DNA of 64,000 nt, taken from contig NZ_CH724148.1 of the NCBI RefSeq assembly GCF_000153225.1, positions 2,558,611 through 2,622,610 of the forward strand, in the 5' to 3' direction. Origin of the DNA: Polaribacter irgensii 23-P (lineage in GTDB: Bacteria; Bacteroidota; Bacteroidia; Flavobacteriales; Flavobacteriaceae). Of this stretch, positions 17,701 to 26,076 are shown piece after piece. Made by a program: the position numbers and the translations under genes. Each line of letters opens with the position of its first letter. Position 1 is the stretch's first letter. The notes beneath the pieces were generated by a model. The model searched no databases. It was not told the origin of the DNA and saw only the letters and a program-made list of their open reading frames with translations.

Positions 17701-18492
17701 ATGAAAATAGCAATTATTGGAGCGGGAAGTTTAGGACAATCTATCGCGAAAGGACTATTAAAAAATGAAGTGGTTCAGACTTTGTATTTGACAAAAAGAA
17801 ATACAAACACACTTCAAAGTTTTACCAATTTCAAAGAAGTTATTTTGACTTCAAATAATCAAGAAGCCGTTAAAAATGCTGATATTTTAATTTTTGCTGT
17901 GCAGCCAAAACACTTAGAGCATATCTTAACCAACATACAACCACTGCTATTTGATAGGCATATTTTAATCTCTGTAATTACCGGTTTTTCTATTGCTAAA
18001 ATAGAAGCTATTGTTGGACCTAATATCACTATTATTCGAGCAATGCCAAATACTGCGTCGGCCGTTGGACAATCGATGACCTGCATCTCTGCAAATACAA
18101 GTGGAAAAGAAAAGGTTACATTGGCAAAAACTATATTTAATAGTTTGGGAAACACCTTAGAAATTCCTGAAGAACAATTACAAGCAGCCACCGTTATTTG
18201 TGCGAGTGGAATTGCTTTTTGGATGCGTTTGATTAGAGCAACCACACAAGGAGCGATTCAATTGGGCTTTGAAGCACACGAAGCGCACGAATTAGCTATG
18301 CAAACTTGTTTTGGTGCTGCCAGTCTTTTAAAAGAATCTGGAAACCATCCTGAAGTAGAAATAGACCGTGTTACCACACCTGGAGGTTGCACAATTGAAG
18401 GTCTGAATGAAATGGAACACCAAGGTTTAAGTTCCTCACTAATCAAGGGAATTAAAAAATCTTTTGATAAAATTAACCAAATAAAAAACTAA
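17701..18492 (+). CDS. proC: Pyrroline-5-carboxylate reductase
   Basis: This 263-residue NAD(P)H-dependent enzyme makes the last step of proline synthesis. The start at 17701 gives the dinucleotide motif MKIAIIGAGSLGQSIAKG; the frame extends 17 codons upstream, overlapping argC, without conserved sequence. The signature region near the end reads TTPGGCTIEGLNEME, the usual P5CR motif. Its place inside the arginine operon means arginine and proline supply are controlled together. The next gene starts after three bases. Confidence 0.95.
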   Translation: MKIAIIGAGSLGQSIAKGLLKNEVVQTLYLTKRNTNTLQSFTNFKEVILTSNNQEAVKNADILIFAVQPKHLEHILTNIQPLLFDRHILISVITGFSIAKIEAIVGPNITIIRAMPNTASAVGQSMTCISANTSGKEKVTLAKTIFNSLGNTLEIPEEQLQAATVICASGIAFWMRLIRATTQGAIQLGFEAHEAHELAMQTCFGAASLLKESGNHPEVEIDRVTTPGGCTIEGLNEMEHQGLSSSLIKGIKKSFDKINQIKN

Positions 18493-18495
18493 ACC

Positions 18496-19626
18496 ATGTC
18501 TGTATTTAACGTTTATCCCCTGTACGAAGTCACCCCTGTTTCCGCAAAAGGAATCTATGTGTATGACAAAAATAACACCGAATATTTAGATTTGTATGGA
18601 GGTCATGCCGTAATTTCTATCGGACACTCACACCCCAAATACGTGGAAGCAATTACCAATCAAGTTGCAAAATTAGGATTCTATTCTAATGCAGTTCAAA
18701 ATCCCTTACAGGAGGAGTTGGCTGCTAAAATTGAGTCCCTTTCTGGCTGTAAAGACTATGCGCTCTTTTTGTGCAATTCTGGCGCCGAAGCAAATGAAAA
18801 TGCATTAAAACTTGCCTCTTTCAAAACGAATAAATCGAGAGTAATCGCATTCAAAAACGGATTTCATGGCAGAACTTCTGCTGCAGTAGCAGTGACTGAT
18901 AATGCGGCCATAATTGCTCCTATCAACGCACAACAAGAAGTAACTATTTTAGAATTAAATGACATTAAAAGTGTACAACGAGAACTTGAAAAAGGAGATG
19001 TCTGTGCTGTCATTGTAGAGTTTATTCAAGGTGTCGGCGGATTGGACCAAGCAAATGCTGCCTTTTTTGAACAATTGGATCTTCTTTGCAAAGCCAACAA
19101 CACCTTGTTTATTGCAGATGAAGTACAATCTGGTTACGGACGGTCAGGAAAATTCTTTGCCTTTCAATATTACAAACTCACTCCAGACATTATCTCAATT
19201 GCAAAAGGAATGGGAAATGGATTTCCAATTGGTGGAATATTAATCCATCCCTCAATTGAGGCGAAGTTCGGAATGCTAGGAACTACTTTTGGTGGAAACC
19301 ACCTCGCTTGTGTTGCAGGGTTGTCCGTGTTAACTGTAATCGAAGACGACCATCTTATAGAAAATGTGAATGAGATGTCTGCATACTTTATCAAAATTGC
19401 AAACACAATCCCACAAATAAAAAAGACAAAAGGCCGAGGACTGATGCTTGGTTTGGAATTTGACTTTGAAGTTGCCAACTTAAGAAAAAAATTAATTTAC
19501 GAGCACCATATTTTTACAGGAGGTGCTTCGAATAAAAAAGTCCTGCGAATTTTACCACCATTAAATATTGACAAAGAACACATCCATCAGTTTTTTGACG
19601 CATTGGTTGCTGCCCTTGACAACTAA
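18496..19626 (+). CDS. argD: Acetylornithine (or succinylornithine) aminotransferase
   Basis: This 376-residue class III PLP aminotransferase converts the N-acyl glutamate semialdehyde to N-acylornithine. Visible are the N-terminal GGHAVISIGHSHP, CNSGAEANENALKLA near residue 93, the PLP-aspartate motif FIADEVQSGYGRSG near 197, and the PLP lysine in SIAKGMGNGFPIGG near 237. It is closer to ArgD than to RocD in length and in its operon. Some Bacteroidetes genes of this kind are labelled ornithine aminotransferase, so a side activity towards free ornithine is possible. Confidence 0.93.
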   Translation: MSVFNVYPLYEVTPVSAKGIYVYDKNNTEYLDLYGGHAVISIGHSHPKYVEAITNQVAKLGFYSNAVQNPLQEELAAKIESLSGCKDYALFLCNSGAEANENALKLASFKTNKSRVIAFKNGFHGRTSAAVAVTDNAAIIAPINAQQEVTILELNDIKSVQRELEKGDVCAVIVEFIQGVGGLDQANAAFFEQLDLLCKANNTLFIADEVQSGYGRSGKFFAFQYYKLTPDIISIAKGMGNGFPIGGILIHPSIEAKFGMLGTTFGGNHLACVAGLSVLTVIEDDHLIENVNEMSAYFIKIANTIPQIKKTKGRGLMLGLEFDFEVANLRKKLIYEHHIFTGGASNKKVLRILPPLNIDKEHIHQFFDALVAALDN

Positions 19627-19661
19627 ACAGTTACAATCAACAACTCATTAGAGAAAAAATC

Positions 19662-20942
19662 ATGAATACCTTGTTATCCATATCAACTAGAAATAATGTT
19701 TTGCGAAGCATGGCGGATCCTCTTAACAAAGAAAGAGCTGCCATTATTAAAAGTAACAAAGAGGATATGGCGCGCTATACGGGAGCAGACATTTCGATGT
19801 TGGAGCGTCTCAAAGTAGCTCATTATAAAGTAGACGAGATGATCTTCGCTGCAAAACATTTAGCTGCTCAAGAGGATCTTATTTGCGTGGAATGTTTTAG
19901 TTTTAAGCATGACAATGGTCTTCAAGTAGACAAGAAAACCGCTTCTTTTGGAAGCGTTTTAATCATTTACGAATCGCGATCTGATATAACGCAAGAAGCC
20001 GCAGGAATTGCTTTTAAATCTAGAAATAAAATCCTTTTAAAAGGAGGAAAAGAATCTTTAAAATCAAATCTTAAAATTGTTGACTTGTGGCATACCGCTT
20101 TAAAACAAAACGATGCTGCCTTAAATTGGGTAACTTATTTACCCTGTATCTTCACGGAAATGGTCAAATGCGATAATATGCAGGAAAAGAAACGCATTTT
20201 AATAAAGATAGGTTCTCATACATTGACAAAGGAAACCGATAATATCTCTCGAGGAAAAATTGAAGATATGGCCAATCAAATCGCAAAACTCAAAGATACC
20301 TGTGAATTTATTATTGTAAGTTCCGGCGCGATCGCAGTGGCAAAACAATTTGTAAAATTAGAAAGTAAGCAATCAAGAGTTTTTGTGAGGCCAGCCTTAG
20401 CCTCTATTGGACAACCACACTTGATCCGAATTTATCAAGAAATATTTAGAGAATATGGCCTGTTAAGTACGCAGTGTTTGCTCTCCTATTCAGATTTTGA
20501 AAAACTCCAAAGTAAAACAAATATTGTAAATACCATTAATGTATTGGTGCACGACAAATACATTCCAATTATCAATAAAAATGAGACGGTTGCTACCGAT
20601 GAGATTCAATTTGGAGATAATGAAAAACTAGCTGCATTCACCGCTGTTTTATTAGAGGTAGATCTCTTAATAATAGCCACCAATACCTATGGAATTTACA
20701 CCAAAGAATCCCTGCAAAATAAACATCCTAAAACTATTTTTGGAGTGATTAATTTGGACACTTTGAAAAATGAGGTTGTAAATTCTAAATCTTCTCATGG
20801 AAGTGGTGGAATGCACTCTAAAATTGAAGCGGCTACTTTAAGCCAAAAGGCACAGATAGAAACACGGATTGTAAACGGATTGGAAGATAATTTTATTACG
20901 AATGCCTTTGGAAACAAAGTTTCGTTTACAAAAATAAAATAG
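19662..20942 (+). CDS. Fusion of a truncated ProA (glutamyl-phosphate reductase) to ProB (glutamate 5-kinase)
   Basis: This 426-residue protein has two parts. Residues 1 to about 165 resemble the N-terminal third of ProA (NTLLSISTRNNVLRSMAD; GIAFKSRNKILLKGGKES), but the catalytic-Cys domain and C-terminus are absent. From about residue 173 it is a glutamate 5-kinase amino-acid-kinase domain (RILIKIGSHTL, IIVSSGAIAVAK, ALASIGQPHL, GSGGMHSKIEAA) with no PUA domain. The order is the reverse of plant and animal P5CS (kinase first). An in-frame ATG at 20178 could start the kinase alone. Kinase motifs deviate from the usual NENDTV (NKNETV here) and GDND (GDNE here). Reductase activity must come from elsewhere, and kinase activity is not certain. 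Confidence 0.88.
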   Translation: MNTLLSISTRNNVLRSMADPLNKERAAIIKSNKEDMARYTGADISMLERLKVAHYKVDEMIFAAKHLAAQEDLICVECFSFKHDNGLQVDKKTASFGSVLIIYESRSDITQEAAGIAFKSRNKILLKGGKESLKSNLKIVDLWHTALKQNDAALNWVTYLPCIFTEMVKCDNMQEKKRILIKIGSHTLTKETDNISRGKIEDMANQIAKLKDTCEFIIVSSGAIAVAKQFVKLESKQSRVFVRPALASIGQPHLIRIYQEIFREYGLLSTQCLLSYSDFEKLQSKTNIVNTINVLVHDKYIPIINKNETVATDEIQFGDNEKLAAFTAVLLEVDLLIIATNTYGIYTKESLQNKHPKTIFGVINLDTLKNEVVNSKSSHGSGGMHSKIEAATLSQKAQIETRIVNGLEDNFITNAFGNKVSFTKIK

Positions 20943-20948
20943 ATAACA

Positions 20949-21887
20949 ATGAAAAAGTATACTTCTATAAACGACATTGACAATTTGACCTCATGGATTG
21001 AAGAAGCTAAAGAGCTCAAAGAAAATCCTTTAAAACATTGTGCCTTAGGTACAAAAAAAACTTTGGGACTGTTATTTTTTAACACCAGTTTGCGCACGCG
21101 CTTAAGCACGCAAAAAGCAGCTTTAAACTTGGGAATGGATCCTATTGTTATGAATGTTTCTGGTGATGCCTGGGGAATTGAATTTGAAGATGGTTCAATA
21201 ATGAATGGAAGCACAGCAGAGCATATTAAGGAAGCTGCAGCCGTGGTTTCTCAGTATTGCGATATGATCGCCGTAAGAGCTTTTCCGTCTTTAAAAGACA
21301 AAGAGCAAGACGAAGCAGAGCACGTTTTAAAAGCTTTCATGAAATATGCTTCAGTACCCGTAATAAGTATGGAAAGCGCGACAGAGCACCCTTTACAAGG
21401 CTTCACAGATGCCATTACTATTTCTGAAAATACAAAGAAAAAAAGACCAAAAGTTGTATTAAGTTGGGCACCACATGTGAACGCATTGCCCCATGCCGTT
21501 GCCAATAGTTTTGTACAAGCCATGCAGAAGATGGATGTTGAATTTATAATTACCAATCCTAAGGGATACAATTTAAATAGTGCGATTACAAAAGAGACAA
21601 CCATTGAACACGATCAAATAGTTGCTTTAAAAAATGCAGATTTTGTTTATGCCAAAAACTGGAGTTCTTATGAGGATTATGGAAAAATATTAAATACAGA
21701 TACTGCTTGGATGCTCACGAAAGAAAAATTAGGAAATGCTAAATTCATGCACTGCCTTCCTGTAAGAAGAAATTTAGTGGCAGAGGATGCTGTATTAGAT
21801 AGCAACGCTTCGCTGGTTATCGAACAAGCCAATAATAGAACGTACGCTGCTCAATTGGTTTTAAAAAAGATTTTAGAGAATTTATAG
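20949..21887 (+). CDS. argF': N-acylornithine carbamoyltransferase (succinyl- or acetyl-ornithine type)
   Basis: This 312-residue enzyme carbamoylates N-acylornithine rather than free ornithine, the Bacteroidetes variant of the pathway. The carbamoyl-phosphate motif FNTSLRTR is at 44-51, HPLQ near 147, the late HCLPVRR near 274, and the end resembles Bacteroides fragilis SOTCase (QLVLKKILENL). The residue before EHIKEA is Ala90, at the position that is Pro90 in the Bacteroides succinyl enzyme and Glu92 in the Xanthomonas acetyl enzyme, from memory of the published structures. A small residue there favours succinylornithine, but this needs testing. It starts six bases after the ProA/ProB fusion. 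Confidence 0.92.
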   Translation: MKKYTSINDIDNLTSWIEEAKELKENPLKHCALGTKKTLGLLFFNTSLRTRLSTQKAALNLGMDPIVMNVSGDAWGIEFEDGSIMNGSTAEHIKEAAAVVSQYCDMIAVRAFPSLKDKEQDEAEHVLKAFMKYASVPVISMESATEHPLQGFTDAITISENTKKKRPKVVLSWAPHVNALPHAVANSFVQAMQKMDVEFIITNPKGYNLNSAITKETTIEHDQIVALKNADFVYAKNWSSYEDYGKILNTDTAWMLTKEKLGNAKFMHCLPVRRNLVAEDAVLDSNASLVIEQANNRTYAAQLVLKKILENL

Positions 21888-21970
21888 GGTAGCGCTAGAG
21901 GAGAAATACTTTTCATATTCCTGAAAAAAATTCTTTAATATTCTTCCTTGCAGAACTAAATACACATTAA

Positions 21971-22747
21971 ATGGAAAAATTATCAATCGTAAAAATTGGA
22001 GGAAATATAATTGAAAATGAAATTGCTTTGCATACTTTTCTTCAATTATTTTCTTCGATAGAAGGAAAAAAAATCTTAGTACACGGAGGCGGAAAACGCG
22101 CTACAGAATTTGCAGTAAAATTAGGCTTAGCACCCAAAATAATTTCTGGTAGACGTCTCACAGATGCTCAAAGCTTAGAGGTTATCACCATGGTATACGG
22201 AGGACTGGTTAATAAGAATATCGTTGCAAAACTGCAAGCTTTAAAAATTAATGCTATCGGATTATCGGGTGCAGATGCAAACAGTATACGCGCTAAAAAA
22301 AGACCGATAACCCCAATCGATTTCGGCTTTGTGGGAGATGTAAAAGAAGTTAGTTCCAACGCAATTGATGCGTTAATTCAAGCCAGTTTTACACCAGTTT
22401 TCTGCGCCATCACGCATGACGGAAATGGGCAACTTTTAAATACAAATGCAGATACAATTGCCAGTCAGATTTCCATTTCGATGAGCAAAAGTTACGCAAC
22501 AGTACTTTATTATTGTTTTGAATTGAATGGTGTTTTAAGAAATTTCAATGACAAAACATCCGTAATACAGCACCTCAATACCACCCGCTATCAAGGATTA
22601 TTAAAAGCCGGTATTATTGCTGACGGAATGCTACCAAAATTAGAAAACTGTTTTGATGCCTTGAAAAATGGCGTTGCCAAAGTACACATAGGAAATACAG
22701 AAATGCTCACAAAAGAAAACGATAATTTCACAACAATTACCTTATAA
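21971..22747 (+). CDS. argB: N-acylglutamate kinase
   Basis: This 258-residue amino-acid kinase phosphorylates the N-acylated glutamate. The N-terminal KIGGNII loop, the glycine-rich LVHGGGKRATE near residue 40, GLSGADANSI near 98, and the C-terminal KAGIIADGMLPKLENC with the following GVAKVHIGN are the ArgB signatures. Length is normal. The N-terminal arginine-sensing helix of feedback-inhibited hexameric NAGKs is absent, so simple arginine inhibition is unlikely. An 83-base gap from argF' could hold a weak promoter. Confidence 0.94.
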   Translation: MEKLSIVKIGGNIIENEIALHTFLQLFSSIEGKKILVHGGGKRATEFAVKLGLAPKIISGRRLTDAQSLEVITMVYGGLVNKNIVAKLQALKINAIGLSGADANSIRAKKRPITPIDFGFVGDVKEVSSNAIDALIQASFTPVFCAITHDGNGQLLNTNADTIASQISISMSKSYATVLYYCFELNGVLRNFNDKTSVIQHLNTTRYQGLLKAGIIADGMLPKLENCFDALKNGVAKVHIGNTEMLTKENDNFTTITL

Positions 22748-22748
22748 T

Positions 22749-23822
22749 ATGAATGTCGAAAAGCTCACAGAAAACGCAATTTCTCTTTTAACAAAATTAA
22801 TTGAAACGCCTTCATTTTCACAAGAAGAAGAAAATACAGCCTTACTTATTTCCGAGTGGTTTCTACAACATGATATTCCCTTCAAAAGCACAAAGAATAA
22901 CATTTGGGCAGTGAATAAATATTTTGACGAAAGCAAGCCAACACTGCTGTTAAACTCTCATCACGATACTGTAAAACCAAATTCTGCCTACACCAAAAAT
23001 CCTTTTAAAGCTAGTGTTGAAGACGGAAAATTATATGGTTTAGGAAGCAATGATGCTGGTGGATGTTTAGTCTCACTACTTGCCGCTTTTACAAATTTTT
23101 ACCCTGCAGAAAACCTTTGCTATAACCTTGTAATCGTGGCCTCTGCTGAAGAAGAAAATAGTGGTAAAAATGGATTGAATAGCATGCTTCCAATACTTCC
23201 ACACATAGATGTAGCGATCGTAGGAGAACCGACTTTAATGCAGTTGGCAGTTGCAGAAAAAGGCTTGGTTGTCTTTGATGCTGTTGTTGCTGGAACTCCA
23301 AGTCATGCTGCACACACAAATGAACACAATGCTATTTACAACAGTATTGAAGTTTTACAATGGTTTAAAGATTTTAAATTCGAAAAAAAATCAGATGCTT
23401 TAGGTGCGGTGAAAATGACAGTAACGCAAATCTCTGCAGGATCTCAGCACAATGTTGTTCCTGCACATGTTGATTTAGTAATAGATGTTCGCGTAAATGA
23501 CGCCTACTCAAATGAAGAAATTACAGCGATTTTACAAAAAGAATCCCCCTGCTCAAAGATTACGCCAAGAAGCTTGCGTTTAAACTCTTCTGCCATCGCT
23601 ATCGATCATGAATTGGTAAAAGCAGGTATTGCAATTGGAAGAGACACCTATGGTTCTCCAACCCTCTCGGACCAAGCAGTCTTAAGTTGTCAATCCTTGA
23701 AACTAGGACCTGGAGATAGCACGCGCTCTCATTCTGCTAACGAGTTTATTTATCTTCAAGAGATTGAAGAAGGCATTCGACTTTACATCGCTTTATTAAA
23801 CCGCGTAATTACTCAGAAATAA
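22749..23822 (+). CDS. argE: M20 family N-acylornithine/N-acylcitrulline deacylase
   Basis: This 357-residue metallo-deacylase removes the acyl group after carbamoylation, giving citrulline for ArgG. Metal ligands fall in SHHDTVKP (His near 73), GSNDAGG (about 98-104), the catalytic SAEEENSG (about 130-137) and VGEPT. The dimerisation domain includes GTPSHAAHTNEHNA. Since ArgF' acts on N-acylornithine, the expected substrate is the acyl-citrulline. The start follows the argB stop by one base. The C-terminal metal-binding GDSTRSHSANEF is also intact. Confidence 0.93.
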   Translation: MNVEKLTENAISLLTKLIETPSFSQEEENTALLISEWFLQHDIPFKSTKNNIWAVNKYFDESKPTLLLNSHHDTVKPNSAYTKNPFKASVEDGKLYGLGSNDAGGCLVSLLAAFTNFYPAENLCYNLVIVASAEEENSGKNGLNSMLPILPHIDVAIVGEPTLMQLAVAEKGLVVFDAVVAGTPSHAAHTNEHNAIYNSIEVLQWFKDFKFEKKSDALGAVKMTVTQISAGSQHNVVPAHVDLVIDVRVNDAYSNEEITAILQKESPCSKITPRSLRLNSSAIAIDHELVKAGIAIGRDTYGSPTLSDQAVLSCQSLKLGPGDSTRSHSANEFIYLQEIEEGIRLYIALLNRVITQK

Positions 23823-23916
23823 ACAAGGAATTGTTTAAAAGTATTGGCACTTTAGAACTGCTTTTAAAAAAGTAGCAGATATAGACTATAAATTTCAAAA
23901 ATAAAAAGGTACACAT

Positions 23917-25191
23917 ATGAAACTTTGGGACAAAGGATTTTCAATAGACAAGCAAATAGAAAACTTTACCGTTGGCAACGACAGAGAAATTGATATGCAC
24001 ATCGCAAAATACGACGTGCAGGCATCTATAGCACACGCAATCATGCTTGAATCCATTGGAATTATTACAAATAATGAGTTAAAAAAATTGCAGAAAGGAC
24101 TTCGTGAATTGGCAGACGATATTGAACATAGCACTTTTATTATTGAAGCCTCCTTTGAAGATGTACATTCAAAAATTGAATGGGAACTGACCAACAAATT
24201 AGGAGAAGTAGGAAAGAAAATCCACACAGCACGTTCAAGAAACGACCAAGTTTTGGTAGCACTCCATTTATACTACAAAGAAAATCTAAGCACAATAGAT
24301 ACTAAAATACACACGCTATTTGAAACACTTTTAGATCTTGCAGAAACGCATAAAAAAAGCTTATTACCTGGATATACGCATTTACAAGTAGCCATGCCAT
24401 CTTCTTTTGGACTGTGGTTTTCTGCCTATGCAGAATTGCTGATAGATGATGTGTATATGCTGCGTGCAGTTTCTAAAGTTGTAGATCAAAACCCTCTTGG
24501 CTCTGCGGCTGGATATGGAAGTTCCTTTCCTATTGACAGGGAATTAACAACCAAAGAATTGAACTTTGCTACCCTAAAATACAATGTAGTTGCAGCGCAA
24601 TTAAGCAGAGGTAAAAGTGAACGCTCTATTGCTGCTGCATTAGGTGGGTTGTGCAACACAATGGCACGCTTTGCTATGGATGTTTGCTTATATATGAGTC
24701 AGAACTTTAATTTCATTTCTTTTCCTGACGAACTGACAACAGGGAGTAGTATTATGCCGCACAAAAAAAATCCGGATGTCTTTGAATTGATTCGTGGAAA
24801 ATGCAATAAAATTCAAGCATTACAAACAGAAATGCTACTCATTACCAATAATTTACCGACAGGTTATCACAGAGATTTTCAATTGTTAAAAGAAAATATC
24901 ATCAACGCTTTTGAAGATGTGAAAGAAATTTTAGACATCTTTAATTATGCCATTCAACAAGTTATTGTAAAAGACATTGATTTAAATGACGAAAAATATC
25001 AGTATTTATTTACTGTAGATAGTATTAATAATTTAGTTACAAATGGGATGTCATTTCGAGAAGCATATCAAAAAATTGGCGCTCAAGTGCAAGCTGGAAA
25101 ATACACTCCTGATTTGGGAAAACAACACACACATATAGGAAGTATTCATAATTTATCTCTAGATAAAATAAGAGAAAAATATCCTAGGTAG
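23917..25191 (+). CDS. argH: Argininosuccinate lyase
   Basis: This 424-residue lyase splits argininosuccinate into arginine and fumarate. It shows the family motifs TARSRNDQV near residue 108, the catalytic-histidine stretch PGYTHLQVAMP near 151, and the GSSIMPHKKNPDVFE signature loop near 277. It is shorter than many bacterial ArgH proteins (about 450-470), as is usual in Bacteroidetes. It is the last gene of the operon and is followed by a strong terminator shared with crtB. Confidence 0.96.
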   Translation: MKLWDKGFSIDKQIENFTVGNDREIDMHIAKYDVQASIAHAIMLESIGIITNNELKKLQKGLRELADDIEHSTFIIEASFEDVHSKIEWELTNKLGEVGKKIHTARSRNDQVLVALHLYYKENLSTIDTKIHTLFETLLDLAETHKKSLLPGYTHLQVAMPSSFGLWFSAYAELLIDDVYMLRAVSKVVDQNPLGSAAGYGSSFPIDRELTTKELNFATLKYNVVAAQLSRGKSERSIAAALGGLCNTMARFAMDVCLYMSQNFNFISFPDELTTGSSIMPHKKNPDVFELIRGKCNKIQALQTEMLLITNNLPTGYHRDFQLLKENIINAFEDVKEILDIFNYAIQQVIVKDIDLNDEKYQYLFTVDSINNLVTNGMSFREAYQKIGAQVQAGKYTPDLGKQHTHIGSIHNLSLDKIREKYPR

Positions 25192-25196
25192 TGTAA

Positions 25197-25232
25197 AAAA
25201 AAAGCAGCTATTGTTTAATAACTGCTTTTTTT
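25197..25232. terminator. Bidirectional terminator between argH and crtB
   Basis: An inverted repeat of about 16 bases (A7-GCAG-C-TATT, loop GTTT, AATA-A-CTGC-T7) has one internal mismatch. Flanking A and T runs let it end both the arginine operon and the carotenoid operon. Confidence 0.85.
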
Positions 25233-26074
25233 CATATCATTTTTAATTTGTACTTGACGTAACTCCTAGCTAATAAATTTAACTTCATTGGATCCGAAAT
25301 CCGTATGCGAGTATCCATAATTTTCTCTGAAGGAACACTGTCCAATTTCATCAACAACCTTCTGTAATATCGATATGCCATATACACTCCAAACTTTGCC
25401 TCTGCTGGTAACTTTAAAATACCATTGGTAAAAGCAAAATCAAAATCCGCTTTAATTTCATCAATAATCAATTGTTTGGAAGCAGTGTTTAATTTACCAA
25501 GATCAATGTTGGGAAAATAAGAACGGTTTAAAACTTCGTAATCGTCCTTTAAATCTCTAAGAAAGTTTACTTTTTGAAAAGCAGACCCTAAGCGCATAGC
25601 AGCATCTTTTAATAAGTCAAATTGCACATCATCACCATTTACAAAAACCTTCAAACACATCAATCCAACAACATCTGCAGAGCCATAAATATAAGCATCG
25701 TATTCTTCCTTTGTTTCATAAACGGTTTTATGTAAATCTGCTTTCATACTTTTTAAGAAAGCTTGCACCATTTCGTCAGGAATATTGTACTTATTTACTG
25801 TCTGCTGAAAGGAATTTAAAATCGGATTTAAACTTATACCCATTTCTTTTCCCATGTAATAATCACGCTCAAAATGTGTCATTAAAAGCTCCTTATCATA
25901 CTCGTGAAAGGTGTCTACAATTTCGTCTGCAAAGCGAACAAAGCCATAAATATTATAAATGTCTGTCCTGATTTTCGGCGACAAGGTATTTACGGCCATT
26001 GAAAAAGAGGTACTGTATTTTTCAGTTACCAATTTACTACAGTCGTTAGAAACAGTATCAAACAATTCTTTCAT
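25232..26074 (-). CDS. crtB: Phytoene synthase
   Basis: This 280-residue prenyl-transferase condenses two geranylgeranyl diphosphates to phytoene, the first committed carotenoid step. The first aspartate-rich motif is FADEIVDTFHEYD near residue 49-61 and the second is FLRDLKDDYE near 193-203. Length is normal for the short bacterial CrtB. It starts two bases after crtI on the same strand, so both enzymes are made from one message. Downstream genes for cyclisation or hydroxylation (crtY, crtZ) are not in this window. Confidence 0.94.
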   Translation of the reverse strand: MKELFDTVSNDCSKLVTEKYSTSFSMAVNTLSPKIRTDIYNIYGFVRFADEIVDTFHEYDKELLMTHFERDYYMGKEMGISLNPILNSFQQTVNKYNIPDEMVQAFLKSMKADLHKTVYETKEEYDAYIYGSADVVGLMCLKVFVNGDDVQFDLLKDAAMRLGSAFQKVNFLRDLKDDYEVLNRSYFPNIDLGKLNTASKQLIIDEIKADFDFAFTNGILKLPAEAKFGVYMAYRYYRRLLMKLDSVPSEKIMDTRIRISDPMKLNLLARSYVKYKLKMI

Positions 26075-26076
26075 AC

